From contig JAXMEB010000004.1 in NCBI GenBank assembly GCA_046348545.1, positions 62,001-126,000 on the forward strand: a DNA stretch of 64,000 nucleotides. Reading direction: 5' to 3'. This DNA comes from JAXMEB01 sp046348545. Lineage in GTDB: Bacteria > Pseudomonadota > Gammaproteobacteria > Berkiellales > Berkiellaceae. Each line of letters begins with the position of its first letter. The stretch's first letter is position 1. The notes beneath the pieces were generated by a model. The model searched no databases. It was not told the DNA's origin and saw only the letters and a program-made list of their open reading frames with translations. The position numbers and the translations under genes are program-made. This document shows, one piece after another, positions 52,731-60,554 of the stretch.

Positions 52731-53966
52731 TTAGAAAAATGGCTTTGGTAGCGATGGCGTTGTTTTTTCAAAGGCATCTGGGTCAAAAGCGTATTTGAGA
52801 TTTGTGAATGGCATCTCAAAATAGGGCAGCCCCATCTTCTTGATGAGATCATATTGGTGAGCAATAAAAATATCCAAAGCGATGGCTTCTTTAAAACGTT
52901 GTTGTTGCTCGTCCAAGTTGAACCTTGAAAATGATTCTAACGTAAAGAGACATGCTGCTTTATGATAAGCAACATCGGTTAAATCTGAATGTTCTTTTAA
53001 GGCCGAATCCACTAGATTGAAGAAAGAGAGTGGTGTTTCATTCGAAAGCAGCGATTTTTTTAAATATAAGTATTTCTGTTCATAGGATAAGCTTTTGAAG
53101 GCATCAGAATGACAAATCTTTAAATAGTCTTGATTCGTATTTTCAGAAAAAGGGAGTCCTTGATATTTGGCTGTAATCTTATCAAAAAGATCGATGATAT
53201 AAGTGTTTCGATTTTTATTTATAGAGTCATTCAGCTTATAAGACGCGACGCCTTCAGTCGTTAAAACATCATTATAATGCACTGGCATTTTTAAAGGATG
53301 ATTCTTTTGAATTATCAGGCTATTGATCCCTTGAGTGGTAAAATTAAAATCAATAACAATGTGATGCCCTAGCGATTGTAAGTGGCATATCATTAATAGT
53401 AATTCGTCAGACGCCAAGCCTGGCGTCTTAAAATCATCGACGACAAGATATCCGCCTGTAGCTAACTTTTGATGCGCTTTTTCTACAAATCCCAATGGAT
53501 CAACAAAGTGTTTTAACGTTTGCTTTGAAACAATCAGATTAAACGAATAATCCTTTAGATCTTGCATGTCTTCCAGATCCTCGGCATTCCCAATCAATAT
53601 TTTATTTTGTGGAATATCAGGGTTCAAGAGTTTCTGATCTGCAGCAATCCCTAAGACGGATATATCATTAGTGGATTGAGCGGTGATGAAGCTACCATCT
53701 CCCGTACCCACATCTAAAATGGAGTATTGTGGTTCAGCTGGTGAGATCAATTTATTGATGGTTTCACCAATATCTAATGTTGCGTTGAAAAACGAGAATA
53801 CGTAACTGGTATCTCCGGCAAAGAGGTACGGGGACAGACTTGTTCTTTCGCTTTGGACAACTTCTTGAAAACGTTGCTGAATACTGGCCCTGATGCAGTC
53901 AGGGCGAATGTCCAGCGAAGATGCTTGAGATGCTTTAAAATTTTCGAAACTATTATAAATTGACAT
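52731..53966 (-). CDS. class I SAM-dependent methyltransferase-like protein
   Basis: 411 residues from the ATG at 53966, which overlaps the end of the transporter gene. The SAM motif I is YSILDVGTGDGSF (81-93), then IGNAEDLEDMQDL and LIVSKQTLKHFVDPLGFVEKA (motif IV/post region), and GGYLVVDDFKTPG. The second half (about 230-411) is an unrecognised helical domain. The substrate is unknown. Probably co-transcribed with the symporter. Confidence 0.75.
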   Translation of the reverse strand: MSIYNSFENFKASQASSLDIRPDCIRASIQQRFQEVVQSERTSLSPYLFAGDTSYVFSFFNATLDIGETINKLISPAEPQYSILDVGTGDGSFITAQSTNDISVLGIAADQKLLNPDIPQNKILIGNAEDLEDMQDLKDYSFNLIVSKQTLKHFVDPLGFVEKAHQKLATGGYLVVDDFKTPGLASDELLLMICHLQSLGHHIVIDFNFTTQGINSLIIQKNHPLKMPVHYNDVLTTEGVASYKLNDSINKNRNTYIIDLFDKITAKYQGLPFSENTNQDYLKICHSDAFKSLSYEQKYLYLKKSLLSNETPLSFFNLVDSALKEHSDLTDVAYHKAACLFTLESFSRFNLDEQQQRFKEAIALDIFIAHQYDLIKKMGLPYFEMPFTNLKYAFDPDAFEKTTPSLPKPFF

Positions 53967-55149
53967 GGTCACCCTCATCGGGTTCTTTGTCCTTAAAGAA
54001 CTTCGTCATTAAGATTGCAAATGCACCATTTCCAAGCACATTGGTACAGGTTAAAAGTGGATCAAATAAAATATACATCGCTGTAATCATGGCAGACATT
54101 TCAGGGGTAAATCCAAGGTATTGTTCCATAATAGGGATCATCACCAGGATGCCGCCGCCAGGTACCGCCGCAACCGCGAATTTAGCTAATACAAAATAGC
54201 CAGTAAATATAGCAAATGTTTCAAGTGAGGGAAAGCCCATTCCAAAAGTCATGAGAAGGGCAATTGCCATGATGGGGATACAAATGCTATCCCCAATCAA
54301 ATGAATATTAACAGTGGCTGGAATCACGGCTCTAGCGGCAACGGGTTTTTGGGTATTCTCTTCTGCGGCTACGATATTCACGGGCATAGCGGCAAGTGAA
54401 GACATGCTGCTAAATCCCATGATGCCTGCTGGAATCACATTTTTAATAAAACGAAGCCAAGTTTTTGGCTTAAAATTGGCGGACAGGCCATATAGAAAAA
54501 GGATGTAAGCAATAAAGGTGACAACCACCAGTGCCAGTACCCAGATATATTTGGTAGCAATATCATCTAATACGCCATCATGCGCCATTTTGACCACAAA
54601 TCCGAGCGCAAAAATAGGCAATACCGGGATAAAAATTTTATTTAAGATAATATGCACTGTTTTTTTAGCAATCTCGGATAATTGATCGGCTTTAGGGTTG
54701 GGCTTAAAAGTAAATAGGGTGCCCGCCAAAAAACCGATTAATAAAGCAACCTCATTGGCTAGCCATTTCGGTAACGTTAATTGCCAAAGCGGTGCTAAGA
54801 CATTTTGAGCGGATAAGCCGTTGCTCGTCGCCAGATGGATATGATGGAGCGCGAGCTTACTGGCTCCGAATCCCACCCAAACCGAGATAAAGTTTGAGAC
54901 ACATACCCCCAGCATCACTAAAAACATGAAGGCAATCGCTTTATCCTTGAATGAGAGCATGCACGAATAAATACAACTAAAAATAATCACGGGTAGGGTA
55001 AATACTAAAATTTCTTTTAGCGTCAAGCTGGTCGCGTACAGCGCGGCTTCAATGGTCGGATTAAAGTAGTTATGAAATAGACCCACGAAGACGATAATCG
55101 CCAGTAATTGGACGGTTAGATTAATTTTAGGAAAGCGAAAGCTAGCCAT
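53953..55149 (-). CDS. dicarboxylate/amino acid:cation symporter (SDF/DAACS family)
   Basis: 398 residues with eight membrane helices plus the two re-entrant loops of the GltPh fold. Conserved spots: GFSSMSSLAAMPVN (serine-rich HP1), VNIHLIGDSICIPIMAI (helix 7 region), AVPGGGILVMIPIM (HP2) and DPLLTCTNVLGNGAFAILM (helix 8). It probably takes up glutamate, aspartate, serine or C4-dicarboxylates with Na+ or H+, which suits a host-dependent bacterium. Confidence 0.88.
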   Translation of the reverse strand: MASFRFPKINLTVQLLAIIVFVGLFHNYFNPTIEAALYATSLTLKEILVFTLPVIIFSCIYSCMLSFKDKAIAFMFLVMLGVCVSNFISVWVGFGASKLALHHIHLATSNGLSAQNVLAPLWQLTLPKWLANEVALLIGFLAGTLFTFKPNPKADQLSEIAKKTVHIILNKIFIPVLPIFALGFVVKMAHDGVLDDIATKYIWVLALVVVTFIAYILFLYGLSANFKPKTWLRFIKNVIPAGIMGFSSMSSLAAMPVNIVAAEENTQKPVAARAVIPATVNIHLIGDSICIPIMAIALLMTFGMGFPSLETFAIFTGYFVLAKFAVAAVPGGGILVMIPIMEQYLGFTPEMSAMITAMYILFDPLLTCTNVLGNGAFAILMTKFFKDKEPDEGDHVNL

Positions 55150-55363
55150 TTTGAATGCCCTTCAAACATATATATTATAATTAGCTTAAATTAAAGAATA
55201 GATACAAGTTGAACCCGCCTAGCGGGTACAGGAGAGGGTACCAATGGTCGTAGTCAAGATATCGGTGTATTGCATAACCCTTCGACTATAGCCGAATACC
55301 CACATAGAACGCAAGGCCAATTTAACGGATATCCGCGAGAGCCTTGTTATACTGCGGACTAGC

Positions 55364-55434
55364 TCATTTGAATAAATCCGAATGAGTGCCAAGCTTTTCG
55401 AAAATAATTTTTCCAGGTTCATATCGATATATTA
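55364..55434 (-). pseudogene. yafQ: 3' fragment of yafQ toxin gene, cut off by T2
   Basis: On the minus strand this reads IYRYEPGKIIFEKLGTHSDLF and a TGA at 55366-55364. This is the C-terminal strand of a YafQ toxin, including the His of GTHSDLF that corresponds to the catalytic His of YafQ. It joins in frame to the 5' part at 56744-56944 once T2 and one TA are removed. Confidence 0.88.
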
Positions 55435-55596
55435 GGGCGTGTTGACATTTCGCCGCTCCGCACCACGCCTACGTGCCGCGGCTTGTCCGCGGCATCCAGT
55501 TGTTAAATTTCTAAATCAGAGATTTGAATGCAATTCATTGATTAATGAGAGCAAACTCGTAAAATTTATTCGTCTAAAATAACATACGAGTTTGCA

Positions 55597-56346
55597 ATGG
55601 CCCGACTCATGCTCAGTGATGAACTGTGGTCGAAGCTAAGGACGATCATGCAACAACAAGGGATCTATGACAAGCCCGAATTGCGCCTCATGGTTGAAGC
55701 GATGTTATATCGTTTGCGAGTAGGCTGTCCTTGGCGAGACGTACCAGCAGAATTTGGATGCTGGAATTCAATATTCCAAAAATTCAATCGTTGGTCTTCA
55801 AAGAACAAGTTGGTTAAAATTTTTAAATCTTTGGTGCAAGATCCTGATCTTGAATGGACGTTTATTGATGCCAGTATTGTAAGGGCTCACCAGCACAGTG
55901 CTGGTGCAGCGAGTAAAGAGAATCAAGCTATTGGAAAGTCTGTAGGCGGAAACACAACGAAAATTCACATGGCTGTTGACGCATATGGCTTCCCAATTGA
56001 GTTTGATTTAACTGGTGGAGAAGTTCATGATTGCAAAGCGGCGCCAGAATTAATTGAGAAACTTCCCGCCGCAGATTATACGATTGCTGATAAAGGTTAT
56101 GACAGTAAACAGGTTCGAGAACTCATTCGAAAAAAAGCATCAATACCAGTGATTCCAAGGAAAAAGAACTCAAAAACAGGAAATGCAGACATAGACTGGT
56201 CCTTGTATAAATATAGGCATCTGGTTGAAAACATTTTTGCACGACTCAAACATTTTCGAGCAATTGCAACAAGATATGACAAATTGAAGCGTAATTATGC
56301 TTCAATGCTGGCAATAGCCTGTTCTTATCTGTGGCTGCCAATGTGA
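55597..56346 (+). CDS. IS5-family DDE transposase (T2)
   Basis: 249 residues. The N-terminal domain is LSDELWSKLRTIMQQQG...LRLMVEAMLYRLRVGCPWRDVP, typical of the IS5 family (IS427-like). The catalytic triad is Asp91 (FIDASIVRAHQ), Asp165 (IADKGYDS) and Glu211 (HLVENIFARLKHFRAIATRYDK). Complete, so the element may still be active. The target preference seen is TA. Confidence 0.93.
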   Translation: MARLMLSDELWSKLRTIMQQQGIYDKPELRLMVEAMLYRLRVGCPWRDVPAEFGCWNSIFQKFNRWSSKNKLVKIFKSLVQDPDLEWTFIDASIVRAHQHSAGAASKENQAIGKSVGGNTTKIHMAVDAYGFPIEFDLTGGEVHDCKAAPELIEKLPAADYTIADKGYDSKQVRELIRKKASIPVIPRKKNSKTGNADIDWSLYKYRHLVENIFARLKHFRAIATRYDKLKRNYASMLAIACSYLWLPM

Positions 56347-56384
56347 TAATGTTGTTCAAAAGACAGTATGGATAAGCAAATTTA

Positions 56385-56675
56385 ATGAGGTCATATTATG
56401 TTTATATCTTATCTAGCCAGCGAAACGGAACGCTTTATGTGGGGTCTACAACAGATCTTGTAAAAAGGGTTTGGGAGCATAAAAATAAGGTAATTTGTGG
56501 TTTTACGGAAAAATATAACGTAAATCAGCTTGTTTATTATGAAGCACATGAGTTGTACGTTGAGGCAGCTAGACGAGAAAAACGATTCAAAAATTGGTGC
56601 AGGCAGTGGAAGTTGAATTTGATTGAGGAATTTAACCCAACCTGGAGCGATTTATATCAAGAAATCTGCTCATAA
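56385..56675 (+). CDS. GIY-YIG nuclease-superfamily protein (T2 passenger)
   Basis: 96 residues, intact: YYVYILSSQRNGTLYVGSTT, LVKRVWEHKNKVICGFTEKY, VEAARREKRFKNWCRQWKL. It starts 38 bp after the transposase gene on the same strand, and its stop is 5 bp from the inner palindrome of the right inverted repeat. A passenger nuclease might assist excision, copy retention or spread, but this is not shown. Confidence 0.88.
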   Translation: MRSYYVYILSSQRNGTLYVGSTTDLVKRVWEHKNKVICGFTEKYNVNQLVYYEAHELYVEAARREKRFKNWCRQWKLNLIEEFNPTWSDLYQEICS

Positions 56676-56944
56676 CACCTGGATGCCGCGGACAAGCCGC
56701 GGCACGTAGGCGTGGTGCGGAGCGGCGAAATGTCAACACGCCATAATAAATAGTCATTTTTAACATGACATTCCCTATACCCTTGGTAATTTCGAACGAG
56801 AAGATGATCTCGAAATTTATCGGCCAATTTTTCTTCTTTTATTAGAGCACTAAGGACTGCATCAATTTCTTTTGCTTGGATTCCTCTTTTCAAAGCTAAA
56901 ACATATTCTTTTTTGAATTTATTGCTATAAATAGGCTCAAGCAT
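56657..56944 (-). pseudogene. yafQ: yafQ toxin gene, 5' part, interrupted by T2
   Basis: Residues 1-67 (MLEPIYSNKFKKEYVLALKR to CHVKNDYLL) are a YafQ/RelE-type toxin. From 56743 downwards the frame runs into T2 and encodes about 28 unrelated residues to 56657. The missing C-terminus with the catalytic His is at 55364-55434. The toxin is therefore very probably dead unless T2 is precisely excised. Confidence 0.88.
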
Positions 56945-56953
56945 TTATTGTTC

Positions 56954-57268
56954 TTATTCTTCATCATCAATCTCAATACCATCTTCTTTTGCAGCTTTAT
57001 GTAGATCGGCAATCATCGCTTCAGCGCTGCTAAAATGAACTAAGCCTTCCCCTCTAGCACTGGCTTCTAAATCAGCTACCGTCTCATCATTAAACTCCCG
57101 AAGCTCGCAAGGCCAGCCGCGATCTTTAATGACTTTTTTATAGAGCATATTTACCGCTTGTGTTGCCGATATGCCCATACTGTTCAAAATTCTTTCAGCA
57201 CGCTCTTTTACGTCAGGCTCAATCCTTGCCCTAACGGTAGCCGCTTTTGTTGCCCTATGAGTTCTCAT
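56954..57268 (-). CDS. dinJ: DinJ/RelB-family antitoxin
   Basis: 104 residues. ATVRARIEPDVKERAERILNSMGISATQAVNML is the DinJ/RelB ribbon-helix-helix start, and an acidic C-terminus (KAAKEDGIEIDDEE) follows. It lies 9 bp upstream of the broken yafQ on the same strand, so it is now an antitoxin without a working partner. It may still act as a repressor. Confidence 0.88.
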   Translation of the reverse strand: MRTHRATKAATVRARIEPDVKERAERILNSMGISATQAVNMLYKKVIKDRGWPCELREFNDETVADLEASARGEGLVHFSSAEAMIADLHKAAKEDGIEIDDEE

Positions 57269-57425
57269 AGCTAATACCTCAAATTACTGATTATTGATGA
57301 TATAAATTGTAGCCCATTATTGCCACATTTTCCATCCCATTGGTCAGAATACTCAAGGGGACCTGTTTAGCTTTTAATCTAACCCATTGATATTAAAGGA
57401 GATTAAATAAGCGGAACCTTTCGCC

Positions 57426-57470
57426 CCTCAACCAGTACTGATTTGGTAGGCGATATTAAAATGGTTGAGG
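57426..57470 (+). promoter_or_regulatory. hairpin covering the ribosome-binding site of the RGS-like gene
   Basis: CCTCAACCA (57426-57434) is perfectly complementary to TGGTTGAGG (57462-57470), with a 27-base loop. The GAGG in the 3' arm is the ribosome-binding site, six bases before the ATG at 57477. In RNA the site would be masked, so translation may depend on unfolding. Confidence 0.5.
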
Positions 57471-57476
57471 TGTGCT

Positions 57477-58496
57477 ATGGGTGCAGGTTTTGAATGGGAT
57501 GCGGAAAAGGGTGAATTGAAATGGCCGGATTCCTTTAGTGAGTCCAAAGTTGGATTGGAACAGCAAAAGGAGAATTTCAAAGCATTTGTGTCTGATAAAT
57601 CACAATTGAGTTCAGAGAATATTAATTTTTTATTAGAGGTCGAGAAATTTATAAAAAAGCCAAGTATCGAGCTACGCGATCAGATTATTGATAAATTTAC
57701 ACCTAATGATGCGGCCGGTTTTAATGCACAATCTAATTTTAATAATACACCTGTAAATTTAGATTCTGCAGCCATTAAAGTTTTGAAAACTGCTAGAGAG
57801 ACAAATATACTAAATCCCAATCTATTTGATCAAATCGCTATAGCACTTGCTAGCATGATGTCACATGACACGCTGCAGAAATTTAACGGGGACAGCGGTA
57901 AGGATTTTAAAGATAGAGGATCTCTCTCTTCGGAACCCTCTCCGGCATCCACGGAACCCAAAGGCTTTTCATTGGGCGGTCTATTATCCGGTGCCGGTAA
58001 GCTTTTGCTCTCAGGACTGAAGGAAGTCGGGAAATTTTTATTTTCATCAAGTAGCGAAAATGAGCTCCTAACGGGTGGAGTTAATGCCTGGCAAGAAGCC
58101 AATCCAAAGCGTCACTTCGATACTCAATGGTCTAAAGCTCTAGCCGCCGCCGAAGCGCTTACAGATGCCAGAAACAAAAACACTGAGGTAGAAACGGCTA
58201 AAGAAAATTTAGTAAACGTCATCGGTGGAGAAGAAAAGAGTCGCCAATTTTTGAAAGATTTTGAAAAAGCCTATCCAGAAGAATATAAGGCATATATAGC
58301 TGCAAAAGCCAAATCAGAAAAAAGCAGTGGTTCTGCGCTAGATCATCAAGTGGATCTAGATGGAGGGAAGCTTTTCACCCCTACTCTTGACGGGCACAAA
58401 CAAACAGTCACTGGAACAAGCTCTCAGCCCAAAAATCAACAGAGTAATAAAGCAGAAGAACCTAAAATTGGGGGCAATAGACCTGGACGTAAGTAA
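57477..58496 (+). CDS. RGS-domain-like protein (candidate eukaryote-like effector)
   Basis: 339 residues from the ATG at 57477, which has GAGG six bases upstream; a TTG at 57465 is less likely. Residues about 26-137 follow the RGS (regulator of G-protein signalling) pattern: EQQKENFKAFVSDKSQLSSE, NINFLLEVEKFIKK like SEENIxFWLxCExF, then LRDQIIDKFTPNDA, VNLDSAAIKVLKTA, and NLFDQIAIALASMMSHDTLQKF like the lFdxAQxxixxxmxxDsxxxF end. A Gly/Leu-rich amphipathic stretch (about 146-175) could bind membrane, and the C-terminal 100 residues are polar and disordered-looking. RGS domains accelerate GTP hydrolysis by heterotrimeric G-alpha in eukaryotes. No signal peptide. Effector role is inferred. Confidence 0.65.
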   Translation: MGAGFEWDAEKGELKWPDSFSESKVGLEQQKENFKAFVSDKSQLSSENINFLLEVEKFIKKPSIELRDQIIDKFTPNDAAGFNAQSNFNNTPVNLDSAAIKVLKTARETNILNPNLFDQIAIALASMMSHDTLQKFNGDSGKDFKDRGSLSSEPSPASTEPKGFSLGGLLSGAGKLLLSGLKEVGKFLFSSSSENELLTGGVNAWQEANPKRHFDTQWSKALAAAEALTDARNKNTEVETAKENLVNVIGGEEKSRQFLKDFEKAYPEEYKAYIAAKAKSEKSSGSALDHQVDLDGGKLFTPTLDGHKQTVTGTSSQPKNQQSNKAEEPKIGGNRPGRK

Positions 58497-58599
58497 GTTA
58501 TCTATAAACTTGCCCTGCTACGAGTATATTTTAGTCGTGATAAAATTATGAAGTCCCGTGCTTAAGACTCGTTTAAACATAAAGTTGTGAATTTAGGTT

Positions 58600-58870
58600 A
58601 ACCTCAGTTCGCGGTTTTTTGGGAACTATCGTCATCCCGCACAGCGGTCATCACACGAAGTGTGTAGCGTCTGATGCGGGATCCAGACTTTTATCAAATC
58701 TCAGCTAATAATTTGATTGCTGATATTTTTAGAGGCTGAATCGCATAAGCGGCCAAGGCCGCGTGAATACTAGATTCCGCATCAAACGCTGCGCACTTTG
58801 TGCGCTTATCGCTGTGCGGAATGACGTCCTTACAAACCAACCCTGCCTTCAAAAACTCCGAACTGAGGTT
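58600..58870. repeat. MITE-like element family B, copy 2 (271 bp, uninterrupted)
   Basis: Ends AACCTCAGTTCGCGGTTTTTT and CCGAACTGAGGTT are inverted repeats. A 5-bp direct repeat AGGTT flanks it (58595-58599, 58871-58875). It lacks the nested family A element present in copy 1, so it shows the empty site. Its end supplies part of the mntA stop codon. Confidence 0.88.
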
Positions 58871-59189
58871 AGGTTAATACTTCAGGCAATAGTTGAACGT
58901 AGTGTCTTTTGATTTCGGTTTGAAAGGCGCTGGGCAAATCGCGCCAGAGACGAATGTCGATGAGGATAGGAATATTGCTATCCGAAAAAGCAGCTTTCAT
59001 CGCTGAAAATCGAGCGTGACCATTTTGTGCATCATCAGGTTCCAACAACACCAAATCTAAATCACTACCTTCATGACAATTGCCGGTCACACGACTACCA
59101 TACGCCCAAACGGTTGCATCAGGATAATAATGCTTGATGATGTCTTTGATGGTTTGAAGATATAAATCTGACAGAATCAGTTGGTCCAT
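58869..59189 (-). CDS. mntA: MntA-like nucleotidyltransferase antitoxin
   Basis: 106 residues of the minimal nucleotidyltransferase fold. GSRVTGNCHEGSDLD (31-45) fits the GSX10DXD active-site motif exactly. In characterised HepT/MntA pairs this enzyme adds AMP to the toxin's tyrosine and so silences it. It is 2 bp after hepT. The stop TAA is formed at the junction with a family B element but would also exist without it. Confidence 0.88.
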   Translation of the reverse strand: MDQLILSDLYLQTIKDIIKHYYPDATVWAYGSRVTGNCHEGSDLDLVLLEPDDAQNGHARFSAMKAAFSDSNIPILIDIRLWRDLPSAFQTEIKRHYVQLLPEVLT

Positions 59190-59191
59190 GA

Positions 59192-59605
59192 TTAAGACTC
59201 TAATATGGAGACTATCTTTTTCGCATCTTCTACAAAGTCTTTTAACAAGATCACTGTTTCCTCGGCAAAGCTTTCCCCATAGTCATGGGCCGTGTCATTT
59301 CGATTGTCTCGGTAGGCGAACCATCTATTTAAGAGCGCTTCGTCTACTAAACCGTGCTTGAAAGCATGTCTGAAAACATCTTTGTAGTTTAATTTGTCAA
59401 CAGCCTTAGGCGATGGAAAATAGGGCTTGATTGTTTTTCTGAGCAATTTTCCAATTAATTCAAGCGTGACCTCAAAGCATTTGATAGTAGAATGTCTATA
59501 GATCTCATACTCAACGGTCCCTTTTTGCGAGGATAATAACATCTGGTACGAGGTTTCAAGGATTTTGATTGATTTTGAGGCGTATTCTGTGTTCAGAGTC
59601 TTCAC
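59192..59605 (-). CDS. hepT: HepT-like HEPN RNase toxin
   Basis: 137 residues, all-helical HEPN domain (HI0074-like). RNDTAHDY at 102-109 matches the RX4HXY motif, which holds the RNase Arg and His and the Tyr that MntA modifies. Both partner motifs are intact, so the pair looks functional. It directly follows the hydrolase gene at 59606 with no gap. Confidence 0.88.
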   Translation of the reverse strand: MKTLNTEYASKSIKILETSYQMLLSSQKGTVEYEIYRHSTIKCFEVTLELIGKLLRKTIKPYFPSPKAVDKLNYKDVFRHAFKHGLVDEALLNRWFAYRDNRNDTAHDYGESFAEETVILLKDFVEDAKKIVSILES

Positions 59606-60436
59606 TCAAGCCTCCTTTAATTGTTCATAAAAATGCTGAAGGGCTTTTTGCACGTCGATAAAATTTTCAATCCACGGGAAATGCCCTGCGTTCGGGATAT
59701 GTGAAAATGTGATATTCGATCTTAAAAATTGACTGGACTCATAGAATAGCTCGAGCGGAGTCAAGTAATCATGTTCACTGCCTAAAATGAGAGTGGGGCA
59801 CTCTGGGATCCAGATGGCTTGATAATGTGGATGAAATTGTGTGCCAGCCCAGTCATAGGCAACGTGATTGTAGGGTAGTTGATCCATCAACACGCGACCA
59901 CGAATTTGACCCTTGGTCGTGAAGAAATAGGGCATGGTCGCATCATCTAAGGTGAAATGCTTAAAACCCTCGTCAGTTGGATGGCTTTTATATTCTTGTT
60001 TGGCCGTCGATGGATCGGGGAGTTGATGCTTTTCCATCAGGTCGCGAGATGCGGCTATCCATTTTGAACTGGGTGCGGTATTCAATAAGACCAACCCTTT
60101 GAGATAATCTCCTAACTTTGGAATCGTGAGGGCTAGCATGGCACCAAAAGAATGCGCCACTAAAATCGGCTGTTCAAAGACTTGCACACTTTCAAGCAAA
60201 GCTTGTTGCCAATTTTCTAAGTTTATTTGGTAACTATCAAATCGATTTGATCCATCTTGCGGCAAGTCTACATGCCATAAGCTGCCTGGTAGGCGCACAT
60301 CTTGTGTTAAATCAAGCAGTGATTCCGACCCTAAGCCAGGACCGCCCGGCAAAAATAACCAGTGATGACGGCCAGCAATTGGCGCACGTTGAAAAAGTAA
60401 CCTTGCTTTCGCATTTGTCCAGACGGGTTGATGCAT
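59606..60436 (-). CDS. alpha/beta hydrolase, prolyl-aminopeptidase-like
   Basis: 276 residues. LFLPGGPGLGSES (about 27-39) resembles the HGGPG oxyanion region of proline iminopeptidases. The nucleophile is Ser96 in VAHSFGAM (GxSxG with Ala first). Asp is in LGSEHDYLTP and His in PNAGHFPWIE. The substrate is unknown. Proline iminopeptidase or an esterase are both possible. Confidence 0.8.
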   Translation of the reverse strand: MHQPVWTNAKARLLFQRAPIAGRHHWLFLPGGPGLGSESLLDLTQDVRLPGSLWHVDLPQDGSNRFDSYQINLENWQQALLESVQVFEQPILVAHSFGAMLALTIPKLGDYLKGLVLLNTAPSSKWIAASRDLMEKHQLPDPSTAKQEYKSHPTDEGFKHFTLDDATMPYFFTTKGQIRGRVLMDQLPYNHVAYDWAGTQFHPHYQAIWIPECPTLILGSEHDYLTPLELFYESSQFLRSNITFSHIPNAGHFPWIENFIDVQKALQHFYEQLKEA

Positions 60437-60554
60437 ACTACACTCGGAAGTTTAGAACTGACATCGTATTCTATGTGTTTCTGGGTATACACTAAAAGAT
60501 GCAATGGATGAAAAATATTTTTGTTAGAAGATAAACTAAAGGAATAAGCTTGTC

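Larger units (their letters stand above)
55435..56743 (+). mobile_element. T2: 1309-bp IS5-like element carrying a GIY-YIG gene, inserted in yafQ
   Basis: 65-bp terminal inverted repeats starting GGGCGTGTTGACATTTCGCC; only the outermost base at the right end differs. TA duplication at 55433-55434 and 56744-56745, proved by in-frame reconstruction of the yafQ gene it interrupts. Contents on the plus strand: intact transposase, then intact GIY-YIG. The most complete copy in the window. Confidence 0.93.

Noticed and set aside
55219..55422. 67-codon minus-strand frame upstream of T2
   Set aside because: It overlaps the displaced yafQ end in a different frame and has no family features.
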